This document shows, piece after piece, positions 17,958-27,029 of a stretch of 64,000 nt of DNA (position 1 is the stretch's first letter; the number at the start of each line of letters is the position of its first letter). The notes below the pieces were generated by a model. The model did not search any database, was not told the DNA's origin, and saw nothing but the letters and a program-made list of their open reading frames with translations. The stretch lies in assembly GCF_008630635.1 (NCBI RefSeq), contig NZ_CP043869.1, forward strand, positions 3,038,501 to 3,102,500. The letters are read 5' to 3'. The position numbers were made by a program, and so were the translations under genes. This DNA is from Neptunomonas concharum. GTDB lineage: Bacteria; Pseudomonadota; Gammaproteobacteria; Pseudomonadales; Balneatricaceae.

Positions 17958-19040
17958 TTAATCCGCCAAAGCGCCAAGCTGCTCTGCCTGATACTCATGC
18001 ATTAGCGGGTTGATCACTTCTTCAAGCTTACCTTCCATGATTTCATCTAGCTTGTAGAGTGTCAGATTAATTCGGTGATCAGTTACGCGACCTTGGGGAT
18101 AATTGTAGGTACGAATTCGCTCTGATCGATCACCACTACCGACCAAACTTTTACGAGTACTTGCTTGCTCAGCTGCATGTTTTTCCATCTCGGCCGATTG
18201 TAAGCGCGAAGCCAGTAAAGCCATCGCTTTCGCACGGTTTTTATGCTGTGAACGCTCTTCCTGGCACTCCACAACCACGCCTGTTGGTATATGTGTGATA
18301 CGAATCGCCGAGTCGGTTTTGTTAATATGCTGACCACCCGCGCCTGATGCCCGAAAGGTATCGACTCGTAAATCCGCTTTATTAATTTCGATCTGTTCGA
18401 CATCATCTAACTCAGGCATTACCGCTACCGTACAAGCGGATGTGTGAATGCGCCCTTGCGACTCAGTCGCCGGTACACGCTGCACTCGATGCGCCCCAGA
18501 TTCGAATTTTAATCGTGAGTAAACGTCTTGCCCTACGACACGCGTAATCACCTCTTTAAAGCCACCATGCTCGCCTTCGTTGGCACTAATGATCTCGATA
18601 CGCCAGCCTTGTTGCTCGGCATAGCGTGAGTACATACGATAAAGATCACCTGAGAAAATGGCAGCTTCGTCACCGCCGGTTCCAGCACGTATCTCAAGAA
18701 ACACGTTGCTTTTATCATTTGGATCTTTAGGCAACAGGTGTATCTGTAGCGCGTCATTTAACGCTTCTATCTGCGCTTGAGCCTCGGCCAGTTCCTCCTT
18801 TGCCATCTCACGCATATCAGGATCACTGTCCTGCATCATTAACTGCGCTTCTTCAACATTGGACTCCGCTTGTTGATATGCTGCAAAGCACTGAACGACC
18901 GGCTCCAACTCTGCGTATTCTTTCGAATACTCCCGGAAGGTATTTTGGTTAGAGATAACATCTGCATCACTCAACAGCGCAGATAACTCTTCAAAGCGGT
19001 CCGCCAGCTTGTCTAGCTTGGTGCGAATAGACTCTTTCAT
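17958..19040 (-). CDS. prfA: Peptide chain release factor 1
   Basis: At 360 residues it has the exact length expected for RF1. It reads UAA and UAG stop codons through the PxT motif ([14 protein letters not shown], about 185-198) and triggers hydrolysis through the GGQ loop ([18 protein letters not shown]). The start ATG lies three bases after the hemA stop. The hemA-prfA-prmC order is widely conserved in gammaproteobacteria. Confidence 0.97.
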   Translation of the reverse strand: MKESIRTKLDKLADRFEELSALLSDADVISNQNTFREYSKEYAELEPVVQCFAAYQQAESNVEEAQLMMQDSDPDMREMAKEELAEAQAQIEALNDALQIHLLPKDPNDKSNVFLEIRAGTGGDEAAIFSGDLYRMYSRYAEQQGWRIEIISANEGEHGGFKEVITRVVGQDVYSRLKFESGAHRVQRVPATESQGRIHTSACTVAVMPELDDVEQIEINKADLRVDTFRASGAGGQHINKTDSAIRITHIPTGVVVECQEERSQHKNRAKAMALLASRLQSAEMEKHAAEQASTRKSLVGSGDRSERIRTYNYPQGRVTDHRINLTLYKLDEIMEGKLEEVINPLMHEYQAEQLGALAD

Positions 19041-19043
19041 GTA

Positions 19044-20309
19044 TCAGTTTTCGTCCGAATCTGACAGTTGGAACAGTGTGCGGCTCGCGTCAATAATATC
19101 GTCACGCCCTTCAGCACTGGCCTTTCTTAGTTGAATTGTAGGGTGGTGGAGCATTTTATTGGTCAAGCGCCTTGCCATTTCTGCCATCACCACGTCGGGA
19201 TCTTTACCATTACTCAATTGCTTCAAAGCGAACTCAGTTTCCTGATCTCTCAAGCGCTCATAATTGCGCCTAAGCTGTGTCACTGTATCAACCACATCCA
19301 ACGATCGGAGCTGCTTCATAAAATCTAACGCGCCCGACTCGATGATAGCTTCCGCCTCTCTGGCGGCACTTTCACGACTACGTTGATTTTCCTCGATCAC
19401 TTCCCTGAGGTCATCAACCGTATATAGATACACATCATCCAACTCGGCTACTTGTGGCTCTATATCTCGGGGGACGGCAATATCCACCATAAAGATCGGT
19501 CGATGGCGGCGCTTTTTCAGCGCATTCTCAACCGCCCCTTTTCCCAAAATAGGTAGTTGGCTGGCGGTCGACGCAATCACTATATCGGCATCAGGCAGTA
19601 CATCCGGAATATCTCCTAACATAACCGCTTTGCCATCAAATGCCTCAGCCACTTGTAAAGCACGATTTAAGGTACGATTGGCTACGGTAATACGACTGAC
19701 ACCCGCATTCACAAGATGTCGTGCCACAAGTTCGATAGTCTCTCCGGCCCCAATGAGTAGCGCAGAACTAGTCTTCAAGTCAGAGAATATATGCTGTGCC
19801 AGATTTACCGCCGCGTAGGCAACAGAGACGGGGTTCTCCCCGATGGCCGTATCGGTACGTACTTTTTTAGCAACAGAAAAAGTTTGCTGAAACAAACGCC
19901 CCAGCTCTGCACCCACTAACCCTTGCTCTTGAGATACCGCATAAGCAGACTTCAGCTGCCCGAGGATTTGAGGCTCACCTAACACCAGAGAATCCAGCCC
20001 ACTCGCAACACGCATCATATGTCTCGCAGCTGCCTCATCCCAGTGCAGATAGGAGCACGCCTCTAACTCCTGCAAGTCTAAATCATGATAGTGACCTAGC
20101 CACTCCAATACCGCTCGTGTACCTGGTAACTCCGTCGAGCAGTAAAGTTCCGTCCTGTTACAGGTGGACAAAATAGCAATCTCTTTCAGCTGCGCAAAGC
20201 CATGTGCCTGTTTCAGCGCATCTGCCAGTTTATCGGGGCTAAAGGCGACCCTCTCCCTGATAGAGACTGAAGCAGTTTTGTGATTGATGCCCAAAGCAAG
20301 AAGAGACAT
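19044..20309 (-). CDS. hemA: Glutamyl-tRNA reductase
   Basis: HemA reduces glutamyl-tRNA to glutamate-1-semialdehyde, the first step of tetrapyrrole synthesis. The start at 20309 gives 421 residues beginning [13 protein letters not shown], the normal family N-terminus; a TTG eight codons upstream is open but looks spurious. The catalytic cysteine lies in [13 protein letters not shown], the NADPH loop in [17 protein letters not shown], and the C-terminal dimerisation region is present. It heads the hemA-prfA-prmC-moeB operon and is divergent from the TPR lipoprotein gene. Confidence 0.95.
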   Translation of the reverse strand: MSLLALGINHKTASVSIRERVAFSPDKLADALKQAHGFAQLKEIAILSTCNRTELYCSTELPGTRAVLEWLGHYHDLDLQELEACSYLHWDEAAARHMMRVASGLDSLVLGEPQILGQLKSAYAVSQEQGLVGAELGRLFQQTFSVAKKVRTDTAIGENPVSVAYAAVNLAQHIFSDLKTSSALLIGAGETIELVARHLVNAGVSRITVANRTLNRALQVAEAFDGKAVMLGDIPDVLPDADIVIASTASQLPILGKGAVENALKKRRHRPIFMVDIAVPRDIEPQVAELDDVYLYTVDDLREVIEENQRSRESAAREAEAIIESGALDFMKQLRSLDVVDTVTQLRRNYERLRDQETEFALKQLSNGKDPDVVMAEMARRLTNKMLHHPTIQLRKASAEGRDDIIDASRTLFQLSDSDEN

Positions 20310-20511
20310 GGATCGTTTTACTACACTCGACAAATAACAAGCGCGTAATAATACACCGGTTTCACTAAAAACTTAAAACAACTGTCAACATAAGCATACA
20401 ATGGAACCTATTCAGCCAAGGTTAGACTAAGAAAACATAGCTTATAGCAATGACAAGGGACGTCTGATTGTCCTATAGTGCCCTTTATCAACCTCGGATC
20501 GATAATACACC

Positions 20512-22221
20512 GTGCTTAATAAACTAACCTGCTTTATTTTAATCAGCGCTGGCCTACTTACTGGATGCAGCAGCCTGCGCACCGGTAGCTCACCAACGAA
20601 TACCGCTATCACCTATCCTGCTGCCACCTATACTCCCGGCGAACTTAACGGCGAGACCCTCTTTGATCTGCTAGCGGCAGAACTTGCGGGACATCAACGT
20701 CAATATGATGTATCGCTAAAGAACTACCTTAAACAAGCCGAACTCACAGGCGATCGTGGCATTATCCAACGAGCAACGCGCATCGCTCAGTTCTCCAAAG
20801 ATCAAGCAGGACTTGAGCAAGCGGCAAAAATCTGGATCCAGTATTACCCAGAGGACCTAGAGCCTTATGAACTACTCTCTGGTTTGTTTATTCATCAGGG
20901 TAAATACACTCAAGCCTTACCCTATATTGAAAGAGCACTGGTATCTGATAGCAGACAAATACTGCTGCTAATTAGCTCAGCCGCTGAAAAACTAACTATT
21001 CCCGAAGCACAAGATCTAAATGATGCACTGGATAGCCAGATACAGCTCACGCCTAAACGGCCAGAATTGTGGATAACCAAAGGCGTTATCGAAAGACGTC
21101 TGTCTCATCCTGACAAAGCCTTATACAGCTTCGATCAATCACTACGGTATGCTCCTGATGCCGTTCCAGCGATGCTGCAAAAGGCAGACTTGCTTAAAGA
21201 ATTAAAACGTTATCAGGAAGCGCTAACCATCCTATCCAAGCTAGCCGCACAACAACCCGACAATAAACAGATAGCCGTACTTGAAACGCAAGTACTATAC
21301 AAAGCCGGAAAACACTCGGCGGCCGTCAGAAATAGCCAAGCACTGATTCAGGATTTCCCTGATGACCAGCAATTGCACCTTTATCTAGCGTTACTGGCCT
21401 TAGATTATAACCGCCTTGAAGATAGCCGCATCATTTTGGAGCCATTGGCAGATCGCGATGACGATACATCAGCTCACTTCTACCTCGGACTCATTGCCGA
21501 GCAACAAGAGAACCAAGCGTTAGCAATCGACCATTACCTTCAAGTCGAACATGGTACGAATATTCTTCAGGCGTACACCCGCGTAGCTGGGCTACTCAAG
21601 GGTGAGGAACATCGTCAACGCATTGATCAAATACTAACAACCGCCATAAACAAACATGCCGAATTAGGGCCTAGTCTCATCAACCTCTATGCCGACTGGC
21701 TGCGCAGTGCCGACCTAAAGGACGAGGCTATAGGACAACTGGACAATGGACTCACACTTTACCCTGATGACATTACGCTACTCTATGCACGCGCTATGTC
21801 ACGACCTGAAGCCGAACTGCCCCAGGCAGAAAAAGAGTTTCGTTTTATTCTTAAGCAGCAACCTGATAACGCCATGGCGCTAAATGCACTGGGGTACACC
21901 CTGACGATCTACACCGATCGGATTATGGAAGCTCACGAGCTACTGACCCGCGCACTGCAACTAAAGCCAGATGAAACAGCCATTATCGACTCAATGGGCT
22001 GGAACCTCTATAAACAGAACCGCATTGACGAAGCTCTGGTTTATTTAGAACAAGCTTATTCCGCCTACCCTGACCCAGAAGTAGGCAGTCACTTAGTCGC
22101 CGTTTTAGTAAAACTAGATCAGGTGGAGCGCGCACGTAAGATCTTTCAAGAACTTTCAGAAAAATACCCGGGCAACCCCTTTTTGAAAGATATGATCCAA
22201 TCGCTTAAGGATGCAAAATGA
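20512..22221 (+). CDS. TPR-repeat outer-membrane lipoprotein
   Basis: This 569-residue lipoprotein starts at GTG 20512. The signal peptide ends in a lipobox, LLTGC, with Cys19 as the acylated residue. The rest consists of many tetratricopeptide repeats, seen in motifs such as PDKALYSFDQSLRYAPD and RIDEALVYLEQAYSAYPDPE. The same type of gene precedes lolB in Pseudomonas (between hemA and lolB). The stop overlaps the lolB start by four bases. Its function is unknown beyond likely protein-protein contacts at the cell envelope. Confidence 0.85.
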   Translation: MLNKLTCFILISAGLLTGCSSLRTGSSPTNTAITYPAATYTPGELNGETLFDLLAAELAGHQRQYDVSLKNYLKQAELTGDRGIIQRATRIAQFSKDQAGLEQAAKIWIQYYPEDLEPYELLSGLFIHQGKYTQALPYIERALVSDSRQILLLISSAAEKLTIPEAQDLNDALDSQIQLTPKRPELWITKGVIERRLSHPDKALYSFDQSLRYAPDAVPAMLQKADLLKELKRYQEALTILSKLAAQQPDNKQIAVLETQVLYKAGKHSAAVRNSQALIQDFPDDQQLHLYLALLALDYNRLEDSRIILEPLADRDDDTSAHFYLGLIAEQQENQALAIDHYLQVEHGTNILQAYTRVAGLLKGEEHRQRIDQILTTAINKHAELGPSLINLYADWLRSADLKDEAIGQLDNGLTLYPDDITLLYARAMSRPEAELPQAEKEFRFILKQQPDNAMALNALGYTLTIYTDRIMEAHELLTRALQLKPDETAIIDSMGWNLYKQNRIDEALVYLEQAYSAYPDPEVGSHLVAVLVKLDQVERARKIFQELSEKYPGNPFLKDMIQSLKDAK

Positions 22222-22826
22222 GCATTGCCAGCAAACTTCTCAGCGTTACTTTATTAGCTCTGTTATTTAGTGGTTGTAGTCTTGCACCGAAAATAACCAC
22301 ACCTACACCCTCTGAACCCGAAGCTTGGCAAGCTCAACGCGACAATCTGAACAGCTTTCAGCATTGGATGGCGACCGGAAAAATCGGTGTGCGTACCCCT
22401 TCCGAGTCACTATCCGCAACTTTCACTTGGAAGCAAAATATTGATCAGTTCAACGTGCACATCCAAGGTCCCTTAGGTCAGGGAAGTGCCTCCCTACAAG
22501 GCGACCAATACTATGCATCATTGGAAGTACCCGGAGAACAATCTATTTCTGCTGGCGGTCCAGATGAATTGCTAGCCTTGCGCTTTGGCTGGGACCTACC
22601 CGTTAGGGATGCACACTATTGGATAAAAGGAATCCCTTCACCGGCACATGAGTATCAGGCAACATTCGATGGCGATCGACTCTTTACACTCACCCAGCTT
22701 GGTTGGACGATCACCTACCCACGTTACGCCAATAATGGCGCAATCAACCTTCCTGAAAAACTGATTCTGACACGGGAAGGCCTAAAGATTACGTTAATCA
22801 TTAATAACTGGCAAAAAACTGATTAA
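22218..22826 (+). CDS. lolB: Outer-membrane lipoprotein receptor LolB
   Basis: This 202-residue lipoprotein has the lipobox LFSGC (Cys20). LolB accepts lipoproteins from periplasmic LolA and inserts them in the outer membrane. The family pattern is visible as WQAQRDNLNSFQHWMATGKIGVRT, SLSATFTWKQN and GPLGQGSASLQGD. It overlaps the TPR gene. In related bacteria ispE follows directly; here a tRNA gene comes next. Confidence 0.92.
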   Translation: MSIASKLLSVTLLALLFSGCSLAPKITTPTPSEPEAWQAQRDNLNSFQHWMATGKIGVRTPSESLSATFTWKQNIDQFNVHIQGPLGQGSASLQGDQYYASLEVPGEQSISAGGPDELLALRFGWDLPVRDAHYWIKGIPSPAHEYQATFDGDRLFTLTQLGWTITYPRYANNGAINLPEKLILTREGLKITLIINNWQKTD

Positions 22827-22852
22827 AAAACCACCAATATTCCAATTTTGGC

Positions 22853-22881
22853 TTGACCCTTAAGCCGCTTTTTAAGAGAAT
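22853..22881 (+). promoter_or_regulatory. Sigma-70 promoter of tRNA-Gln(CTG)
   Basis: TTGACC and GAGAAT are separated by 17 bases, followed by a GC-rich stretch (AGCGCCC) where the discriminator of stringently controlled stable-RNA promoters would lie. The tRNA begins 39 bases downstream of the -10 element. Confidence 0.6.
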
Positions 22882-22920
22882 AGCGCCCTCTTTTTAGGGA
22901 GTGAAACCCCAGAAAATTAC

Positions 22921-22995
22921 TGGGGTATCGCCAAGCGGTAAGGCACTGGATTCTGATTCCAGTATGCGGAGGTTCGAATCCTCCTACCCCAGCCA
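22921..22995 (+). tRNA. tRNA-Gln (anticodon CTG)
   Basis: The 75-base cloverleaf has acceptor TGGGGTA pairing with TACCCCA, anticodon stem CTGGA/TCCAG with loop TTCTGAT, T-loop GTTCGAATC and an encoded CCA end. Anticodon CUG reads CAG. It lies between lolB and prs as in Pseudomonas. Apart from a T1-A72 to A1-T72 swap, the mature sequence matches the copy at 26856. Confidence 0.97.
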
Positions 22996-23063
22996 ATTGA
23001 GAAATGATGGACTCCCAGCCAACTATGAACTCCAAAGCCGAACAGTCCGAAAAGGTGCTCAGC

Positions 23064-24005
23064 ATGTCCAAAATGATGGTCTTCACTGGCAACGCCAACC
23101 CTGCGATGGCGATGAAAGTCGTCGAACGTCTCGATATTCCTATGGGTAAAGCACATGTTGCCCGTTTTAGCGATGGCGAGGTCAGTGTCGAAATTCAGGA
23201 AAACGTCCGCGGTAAAGACGTTTTTATTATTCAATCGACCTGCGCGCCAACTAATGACAATCTAATGGAATTGATTGTTTTAGCTGACGCTTTGAGACGC
23301 GCATCAGCCACACGAATAACAGCCGTTATTCCTTACTTCGGCTATGCTCGCCAAGACCGCCGTCCCCGTTCGGCTCGTGTTGCCATTAGCGCAAAAGTCG
23401 TCGCCGACATGATGACAGCGGTTGGTGTTGACCGCGTTTTGACCGTCGACCTCCATGCTGACCAGATCCAGGGATTCTTTTCTGTTCCTGTTGATAACGT
23501 ATACGGCTCACCCGTATTACTAGACGACATTATTGACCAGCAATACGAGAACCCTATGGTGGTTTCTCCAGATGTTGGCGGTGTAGTTCGTGCACGCGCA
23601 GTTGCTAAGCAACTGGATTGCGACTTGGCGATCATTGATAAACGACGCGAACGCGCTAACGAATCTCAAGTTATGAATATCATTGGTGATGTTGAAGGCC
23701 GTACCTGCATCTTGGTTGACGATATGTGCGATACCGCAGGCACTCTATGCAAAGCAGCACAAGCACTCAAAGAGAATGGGGCCGCACGTGTTGTAGCGTA
23801 TGCCACTCATGCAGTGTTATCCGGTGGAGCGCTCAATAATATCTCTAATTCAACACTCGACGAGCTAGTTGTAACAGATACCATTCCTCTGACGAAAGAA
23901 GCACAAGCTTGTAGCAAAATTCGTCAGTTGACACTCGCTCCGATGTTGGCAGAAGCGGTGCGCCGTGTCTGCAACGAAGAATCTATCAGTGCGATGTTCC
24001 GTTAA
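23064..24005 (+). CDS. prs: Ribose-phosphate pyrophosphokinase
   Basis: This enzyme makes PRPP from ribose 5-phosphate and ATP for nucleotide, histidine, tryptophan and NAD synthesis. The start at 23064 ([13 protein letters not shown]) gives 313 residues and has AAGGTG six bases upstream; an open extension of 20 codons has no family match. Motifs are [17 protein letters not shown], the flexible loop [10 protein letters not shown], and the PRPP loop [14 protein letters not shown], where the usual DDMxDTGGT carries Ala instead of the second Gly. It ends in SISAMFR. Confidence 0.95.
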   Translation: MSKMMVFTGNANPAMAMKVVERLDIPMGKAHVARFSDGEVSVEIQENVRGKDVFIIQSTCAPTNDNLMELIVLADALRRASATRITAVIPYFGYARQDRRPRSARVAISAKVVADMMTAVGVDRVLTVDLHADQIQGFFSVPVDNVYGSPVLLDDIIDQQYENPMVVSPDVGGVVRARAVAKQLDCDLAIIDKRRERANESQVMNIIGDVEGRTCILVDDMCDTAGTLCKAAQALKENGAARVVAYATHAVLSGGALNNISNSTLDELVVTDTIPLTKEAQACSKIRQLTLAPMLAEAVRRVCNEESISAMFR

Positions 24006-24023
24006 GGCACAAGCACAGAAGAC

Positions 24024-24099
24024 GCCCATGTTGGGCACAAGCGTTCATAAAAAAGCGCTTTAAAATCGCTGCAAATCTCTGGTCGCGGGGCTTTGCAGC
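24024..24099 (+). promoter_or_regulatory. Structured leader upstream of rplY (terminator or L25 leader)
   Basis: Two hairpins lie between prs and rplY: GCCCA-TGT-TGGGC (24024-24036) and a stronger stem GCTGCAAA/TTTGCAGC (24068-24075 with 24092-24099) around a loop that includes CTGGTCGCGGGG. The second is followed by TTATTTATTTA, so it could be a weak terminator for prs. Gammaproteobacterial rplY mRNAs are also known to carry L25-binding leaders, so autoregulation is the alternative. Confidence 0.45.
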
Positions 24100-24121
24100 T
24101 TATTTATTTATAGGTAATAAA

Positions 24122-24721
24122 ATGTCTAATTTTGTAGTTGAAGCTGTTACTCGTGAAGATCAGGGGAAAGGTGCGAGCCGCCGCCTGCGTCACGAAGGCC
24201 TTGTACCCGGCGTTGTTTACGGTGGTGACAAGCGCAAAAACCCACAGGCCATCTCTATGGTCAACAAAGATCTAGTGAAATTGCTAGATGACCAATCTTT
24301 CTTCTCTTCTATCCTGACACTGAAATTAGGTGACAAAGAAGAACAGGTAATCATCAAGGACCTACAGCGTCACCCATCTAAGCCGATGATTCTGCACGCT
24401 GACTTCCAACGCATCACTAAAACTAACAAAATCAAAATCATGGTTCCAATTCAGTTTGTGAACTTTGATAAATCAGCTGCTTCTAAAGCTGCTGCTAAAT
24501 TCGCTGTTGAAGCAAACGTTGCTGAAATCCTTTGCTTGCCAGAGAACCTGCCAGAAGCATTGGTTGTTGACTTAAGCAATGCTGAAGCGGGCAAAATGCT
24601 TCACCTTTCTGACATCAACTTGCCAGCAGGTGTTGAAATCGCAGCTCTACGTCGCGGTGAAGATCACGACCAGGGTATCGGTTACGTATACTCTCCACGT
24701 GGTGCTCGCGCCGCTAAATAA
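24122..24721 (+). CDS. rplY: 50S ribosomal protein L25 (Ctc-type, long form)
   Basis: This 199-residue L25 binds 5S rRNA. The N-terminal half carries the 5S-binding fold (TREDQGKGASRRLRHEGLVPGVVYGGD) and the C-terminal half is the TL5/Ctc extension (IQFVNFD to LRRGEDHDQGIG). The long form is normal for pseudomonad-like gammaproteobacteria, while E. coli has only the first domain. Codon use looks more restricted than in neighbours, as expected for a highly expressed gene. pth follows after 24 bases. Confidence 0.95.
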   Translation: MSNFVVEAVTREDQGKGASRRLRHEGLVPGVVYGGDKRKNPQAISMVNKDLVKLLDDQSFFSSILTLKLGDKEEQVIIKDLQRHPSKPMILHADFQRITKTNKIKIMVPIQFVNFDKSAASKAAAKFAVEANVAEILCLPENLPEALVVDLSNAEAGKMLHLSDINLPAGVEIAALRRGEDHDQGIGYVYSPRGARAAK

Positions 24722-24745
24722 GCGTTTTAGGACGTTAGCTCCGGC

Positions 24746-25333
24746 ATGAATGACAAAATACAGCTGATTGTAGGCCTGGGAAATCCGGGAGCTCAATATG
24801 CAAATACCCGTCACAATGCCGGGGCAGAATTTGTCGAGCAGCTCGCTGCTCGGCAAATTATCTCGCTTCAGGCTGATAAAAAGTTTCACGGCCTCTACGG
24901 AAAAACCGTCATTAACGGGCAAACCGTTCATTTACTTATCCCTACCACCTTCATGAACCTGAGCGGACAAGCTGTATCAGCGCTTGCCAATTTTTATAAA
25001 ATACCAACAGAAAATATTCTGGTGGCTCATGACGAACTGGATCTTCCCCCCGGCACAGCTCGATTTAAGCTTGGCGGCGGTCACGGCGGCCACAACGGTC
25101 TTAGGGATATCATCAGTAAACTAGGGAACAACAAAGGCTTCTATCGACTTAGGTTAGGTATTGGGCACCCAGGGCATGCAAGCGCTGTCGCAGGCTTTGT
25201 TTTAACTAAAGCCCCCATAAGTGAACGAGACAAAACACAAACCGCAATTGACGAAGCACTCTTTCAGTTACCAGACGCCATTCAAGGCGACTGGCACAAA
25301 GCCATGAATAAGCTTCACAGCATCAAAGGCTAA
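24746..25333 (+). CDS. pth: Peptidyl-tRNA hydrolase
   Basis: This 195-residue enzyme recycles peptidyl-tRNA released from stalled ribosomes. The motifs are [24 protein letters not shown] with the catalytic histidine in [18 protein letters not shown], and [28 protein letters not shown]. It sits in the conserved prs-rplY-pth-ychF order, with ychF 19 bases downstream. Confidence 0.96.
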   Translation: MNDKIQLIVGLGNPGAQYANTRHNAGAEFVEQLAARQIISLQADKKFHGLYGKTVINGQTVHLLIPTTFMNLSGQAVSALANFYKIPTENILVAHDELDLPPGTARFKLGGGHGGHNGLRDIISKLGNNKGFYRLRLGIGHPGHASAVAGFVLTKAPISERDKTQTAIDEALFQLPDAIQGDWHKAMNKLHSIKG

Positions 25334-25352
25334 CTAAAAAGGTAGATAAACT

Positions 25353-26444
25353 ATGGGTTTTAAATGTGGCATTGTTGGCCTGCCAAATGTAGGCAAATCA
25401 ACGCTTTTCAACGCACTGACCAAAGCAGGCATTGATGCTGAGAACTTCCCATTCTGCACCATCGAACCAAATTCAGGCATGGTTCCTATGCCCGACCCTC
25501 GCTTGGATAAATTAGCAGAGCTGGTAAATCCTGAGCGCGTTCTCCCAACAACGATGGAGTTTGTGGATATAGCCGGCCTTGTAGCCGGTGCTTCAAAAGG
25601 GGAAGGCCTTGGCAATAAATTTCTTGCCAATATCCGTGAAACCGATGCGATTGCCCATGTTGTTCGATGTTTTGAAAACGATAATGTTATTCACGTAGCT
25701 AATTGTATCGACCCACTAGCTGATATCGAAACAATTAATTTTGAGTTAGCCCTAGCTGACCTAGATTCAATAGAAAAACAGCTACAACGCGTTCAGAAAC
25801 TCGCAAAAGGCGGCGATAAAGACGCGGTGAGAGCTAAAGCGTTACTTGAGCGTTTACAACCTCATTTGGCCGAAGGCCTAGCCGCTCGCGCTTTGAGCTT
25901 TGATGCTGACGAGCTGAAAATCGTTAAAACCTTCCACTTGCTAACCATCAAACCAACGATGTACATCGCCAATGTTGATGAAGATGGCTTTGAAGACAAT
26001 CCACACCTTGAAGCAGTCCGCCAGTTTGCAGCATCAGAAGGTGCTCAAGTAGTCGCTATCTGCAACAAACTGGAATCAGAAATTGCCGAGCTGGACGACG
26101 AGGAAAAAGAGGAGTTCCTAGCCGACTTAGGTATGGAAGAGGCGGGCCTAGATCGTGTTATCCGTGCAGGCTACGAGCTACTTGGGCTGCAAACCTACTT
26201 CACTGCCGGTGTTAAAGAAGTACGAGCATGGACTATTCCTGTCGGTGCAACCGCCCCAAAAGCCGCAGGCGTTATTCATACAGACTTTGAAAAGGGCTTT
26301 ATTCGCGCAGAAGTTATCAGTTATGACGACTTTATCGCTTACAAAGGCGAGCAAGGTGCTAAAGATGCAGGAAAGTGGCGTCTGGAAGGCAAAGAATACG
26401 TTGTAAAAGATGGGGATGTTGTCCACTTTAGATTTAACGTGTAA
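25353..26444 (+). CDS. ychF: Redox-regulated ATPase YchF (Obg family)
   Basis: This 363-residue P-loop protein has G1 GLPNVGKST (about residues 8-16), DIAGLV as the G3 region, and the NKxE-type motif CNKLESE that favours ATP over GTP in this family. It ends with a TGS domain ([15 protein letters not shown] onward). YchF associates with ribosomes and affects oxidative stress responses in other bacteria. A terminator follows 17 bases after the stop. Confidence 0.96.
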   Translation: MGFKCGIVGLPNVGKSTLFNALTKAGIDAENFPFCTIEPNSGMVPMPDPRLDKLAELVNPERVLPTTMEFVDIAGLVAGASKGEGLGNKFLANIRETDAIAHVVRCFENDNVIHVANCIDPLADIETINFELALADLDSIEKQLQRVQKLAKGGDKDAVRAKALLERLQPHLAEGLAARALSFDADELKIVKTFHLLTIKPTMYIANVDEDGFEDNPHLEAVRQFAASEGAQVVAICNKLESEIAELDDEEKEEFLADLGMEEAGLDRVIRAGYELLGLQTYFTAGVKEVRAWTIPVGATAPKAAGVIHTDFEKGFIRAEVISYDDFIAYKGEQGAKDAGKWRLEGKEYVVKDGDVVHFRFNV

Positions 26445-26460
26445 CAGTCAACTCGATAAA

Positions 26461-26485
26461 AAATCGGCCTCAGGTCGATTTTTTT
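26461..26485 (+). terminator. Rho-independent terminator after ychF
   Basis: AAATCGGCC-TCA-GGTCGATTT forms a nine-pair stem (one G-T pair) with a three-base loop and runs into seven T. Confidence 0.9.
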
Positions 26486-26526
26486 ATAAAATTTAAAATA
26501 TTCTTATATTTTTCCTCATCTTAGTA

Positions 26527-26555
26527 TTGACAGAATTTCTAAAACAGAGAATAAT
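26527..26555 (+). promoter_or_regulatory. Strong sigma-70 promoter of the tRNA Met-Gln-Met-Gln cluster
   Basis: A perfect TTGACA is separated by 17 bases from AATAAT, followed at once by a GCGCGCC discriminator, a hallmark of stringently controlled stable-RNA promoters. The first tRNA starts 21 bases after the -10. Confidence 0.85.
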
Positions 26556-26575
26556 GCGCGCCTCGAATGCGATGT

Positions 26576-26652
26576 GGCAATGTAGCTCAGCTGGTTAGAG
26601 CAACGCATTCATAATGCGTGGGTCGCAGGTTCGAGTCCCGCCATTGCCACCA
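26576..26652 (+). tRNA. tRNA-Met (anticodon CAT, elongator)
   Basis: The 77-base cloverleaf has acceptor GGCAATG/CATTGCC, anticodon stem ACGCA/TGCGT with loop TTCATAA, T-loop GTTCGAGTC and an encoded CCA. The paired first base G-C and general sequence fit elongator tRNAMet rather than the initiator. A CAT-anticodon tRNAIle2 is an alternative, but the context beside tRNAGln favours Met. Confidence 0.92.
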
Positions 26653-26666
26653 TTCAAAAAAGAGAT

Positions 26667-26741
26667 AGGGGTATAGCCAAGCGGTAAGGCAACGGGTTTT
26701 GATCCCGTCATGCGCAGGTTCGAATCCTGCTACCCCTGCCA
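26667..26741 (+). tRNA. tRNA-Gln (anticodon TTG)
   Basis: The 75-base cloverleaf has acceptor AGGGGTA/TACCCCT, anticodon stem ACGGG/CCCGT with loop TTTTGAT, and an encoded CCA. Anticodon UUG reads CAA and CAG. Confidence 0.95.
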
Positions 26742-26759
26742 TCTCTTTCTGCCATCTCA

Positions 26760-26836
26760 GGCAATGTAGCTCAGTTGGTTAGAGCAACGCATTCATAATG
26801 CGTGGGTCGCAGGTTCAAATCCCGCCATTGCCACCA
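26760..26836 (+). tRNA. tRNA-Met (anticodon CAT, elongator), second copy
   Basis: It is nearly identical to the copy at 26576, with a C to T change in the D-loop and GTTCAAATC instead of GTTCGAGTC in the T arm. It has an encoded CCA and lies in the same transcription unit. Confidence 0.92.
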
Positions 26837-26855
26837 TTGCTACTATTTTTCCTGT

Positions 26856-26930
26856 AGGGGTATCGCCAAGCGGTAAGGCACTGGATTCTGATTCCAGTAT
26901 GCGGAGGTTCGAATCCTCCTACCCCTGCCA
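26856..26930 (+). tRNA. tRNA-Gln (anticodon CTG), second copy
   Basis: The body is identical to the tRNA at 22921, but the first acceptor pair is A-T instead of T-A (AGGGGTA/TACCCCT). The loop is TTCTGAT with a CTG anticodon, and CCA is encoded. It is the last gene of the four-tRNA cluster. Confidence 0.96.
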
Positions 26931-27029
26931 CACTTCTTTATTTTCTTTCCCCTGACATATAGCAATAAAAAAGCTAAACTTGCTGATGACCTAATGTCAC
27001 TTGTCACTGGATGATTGGAAACTCTTTGG

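Noticed and set aside
22823-23234. Minus-strand frames across the tRNAGln and prs start
   Set aside because: They are antisense to a tRNA and to prs; similar residues recur at the second tRNAGln only because the tRNA sequence is the same.
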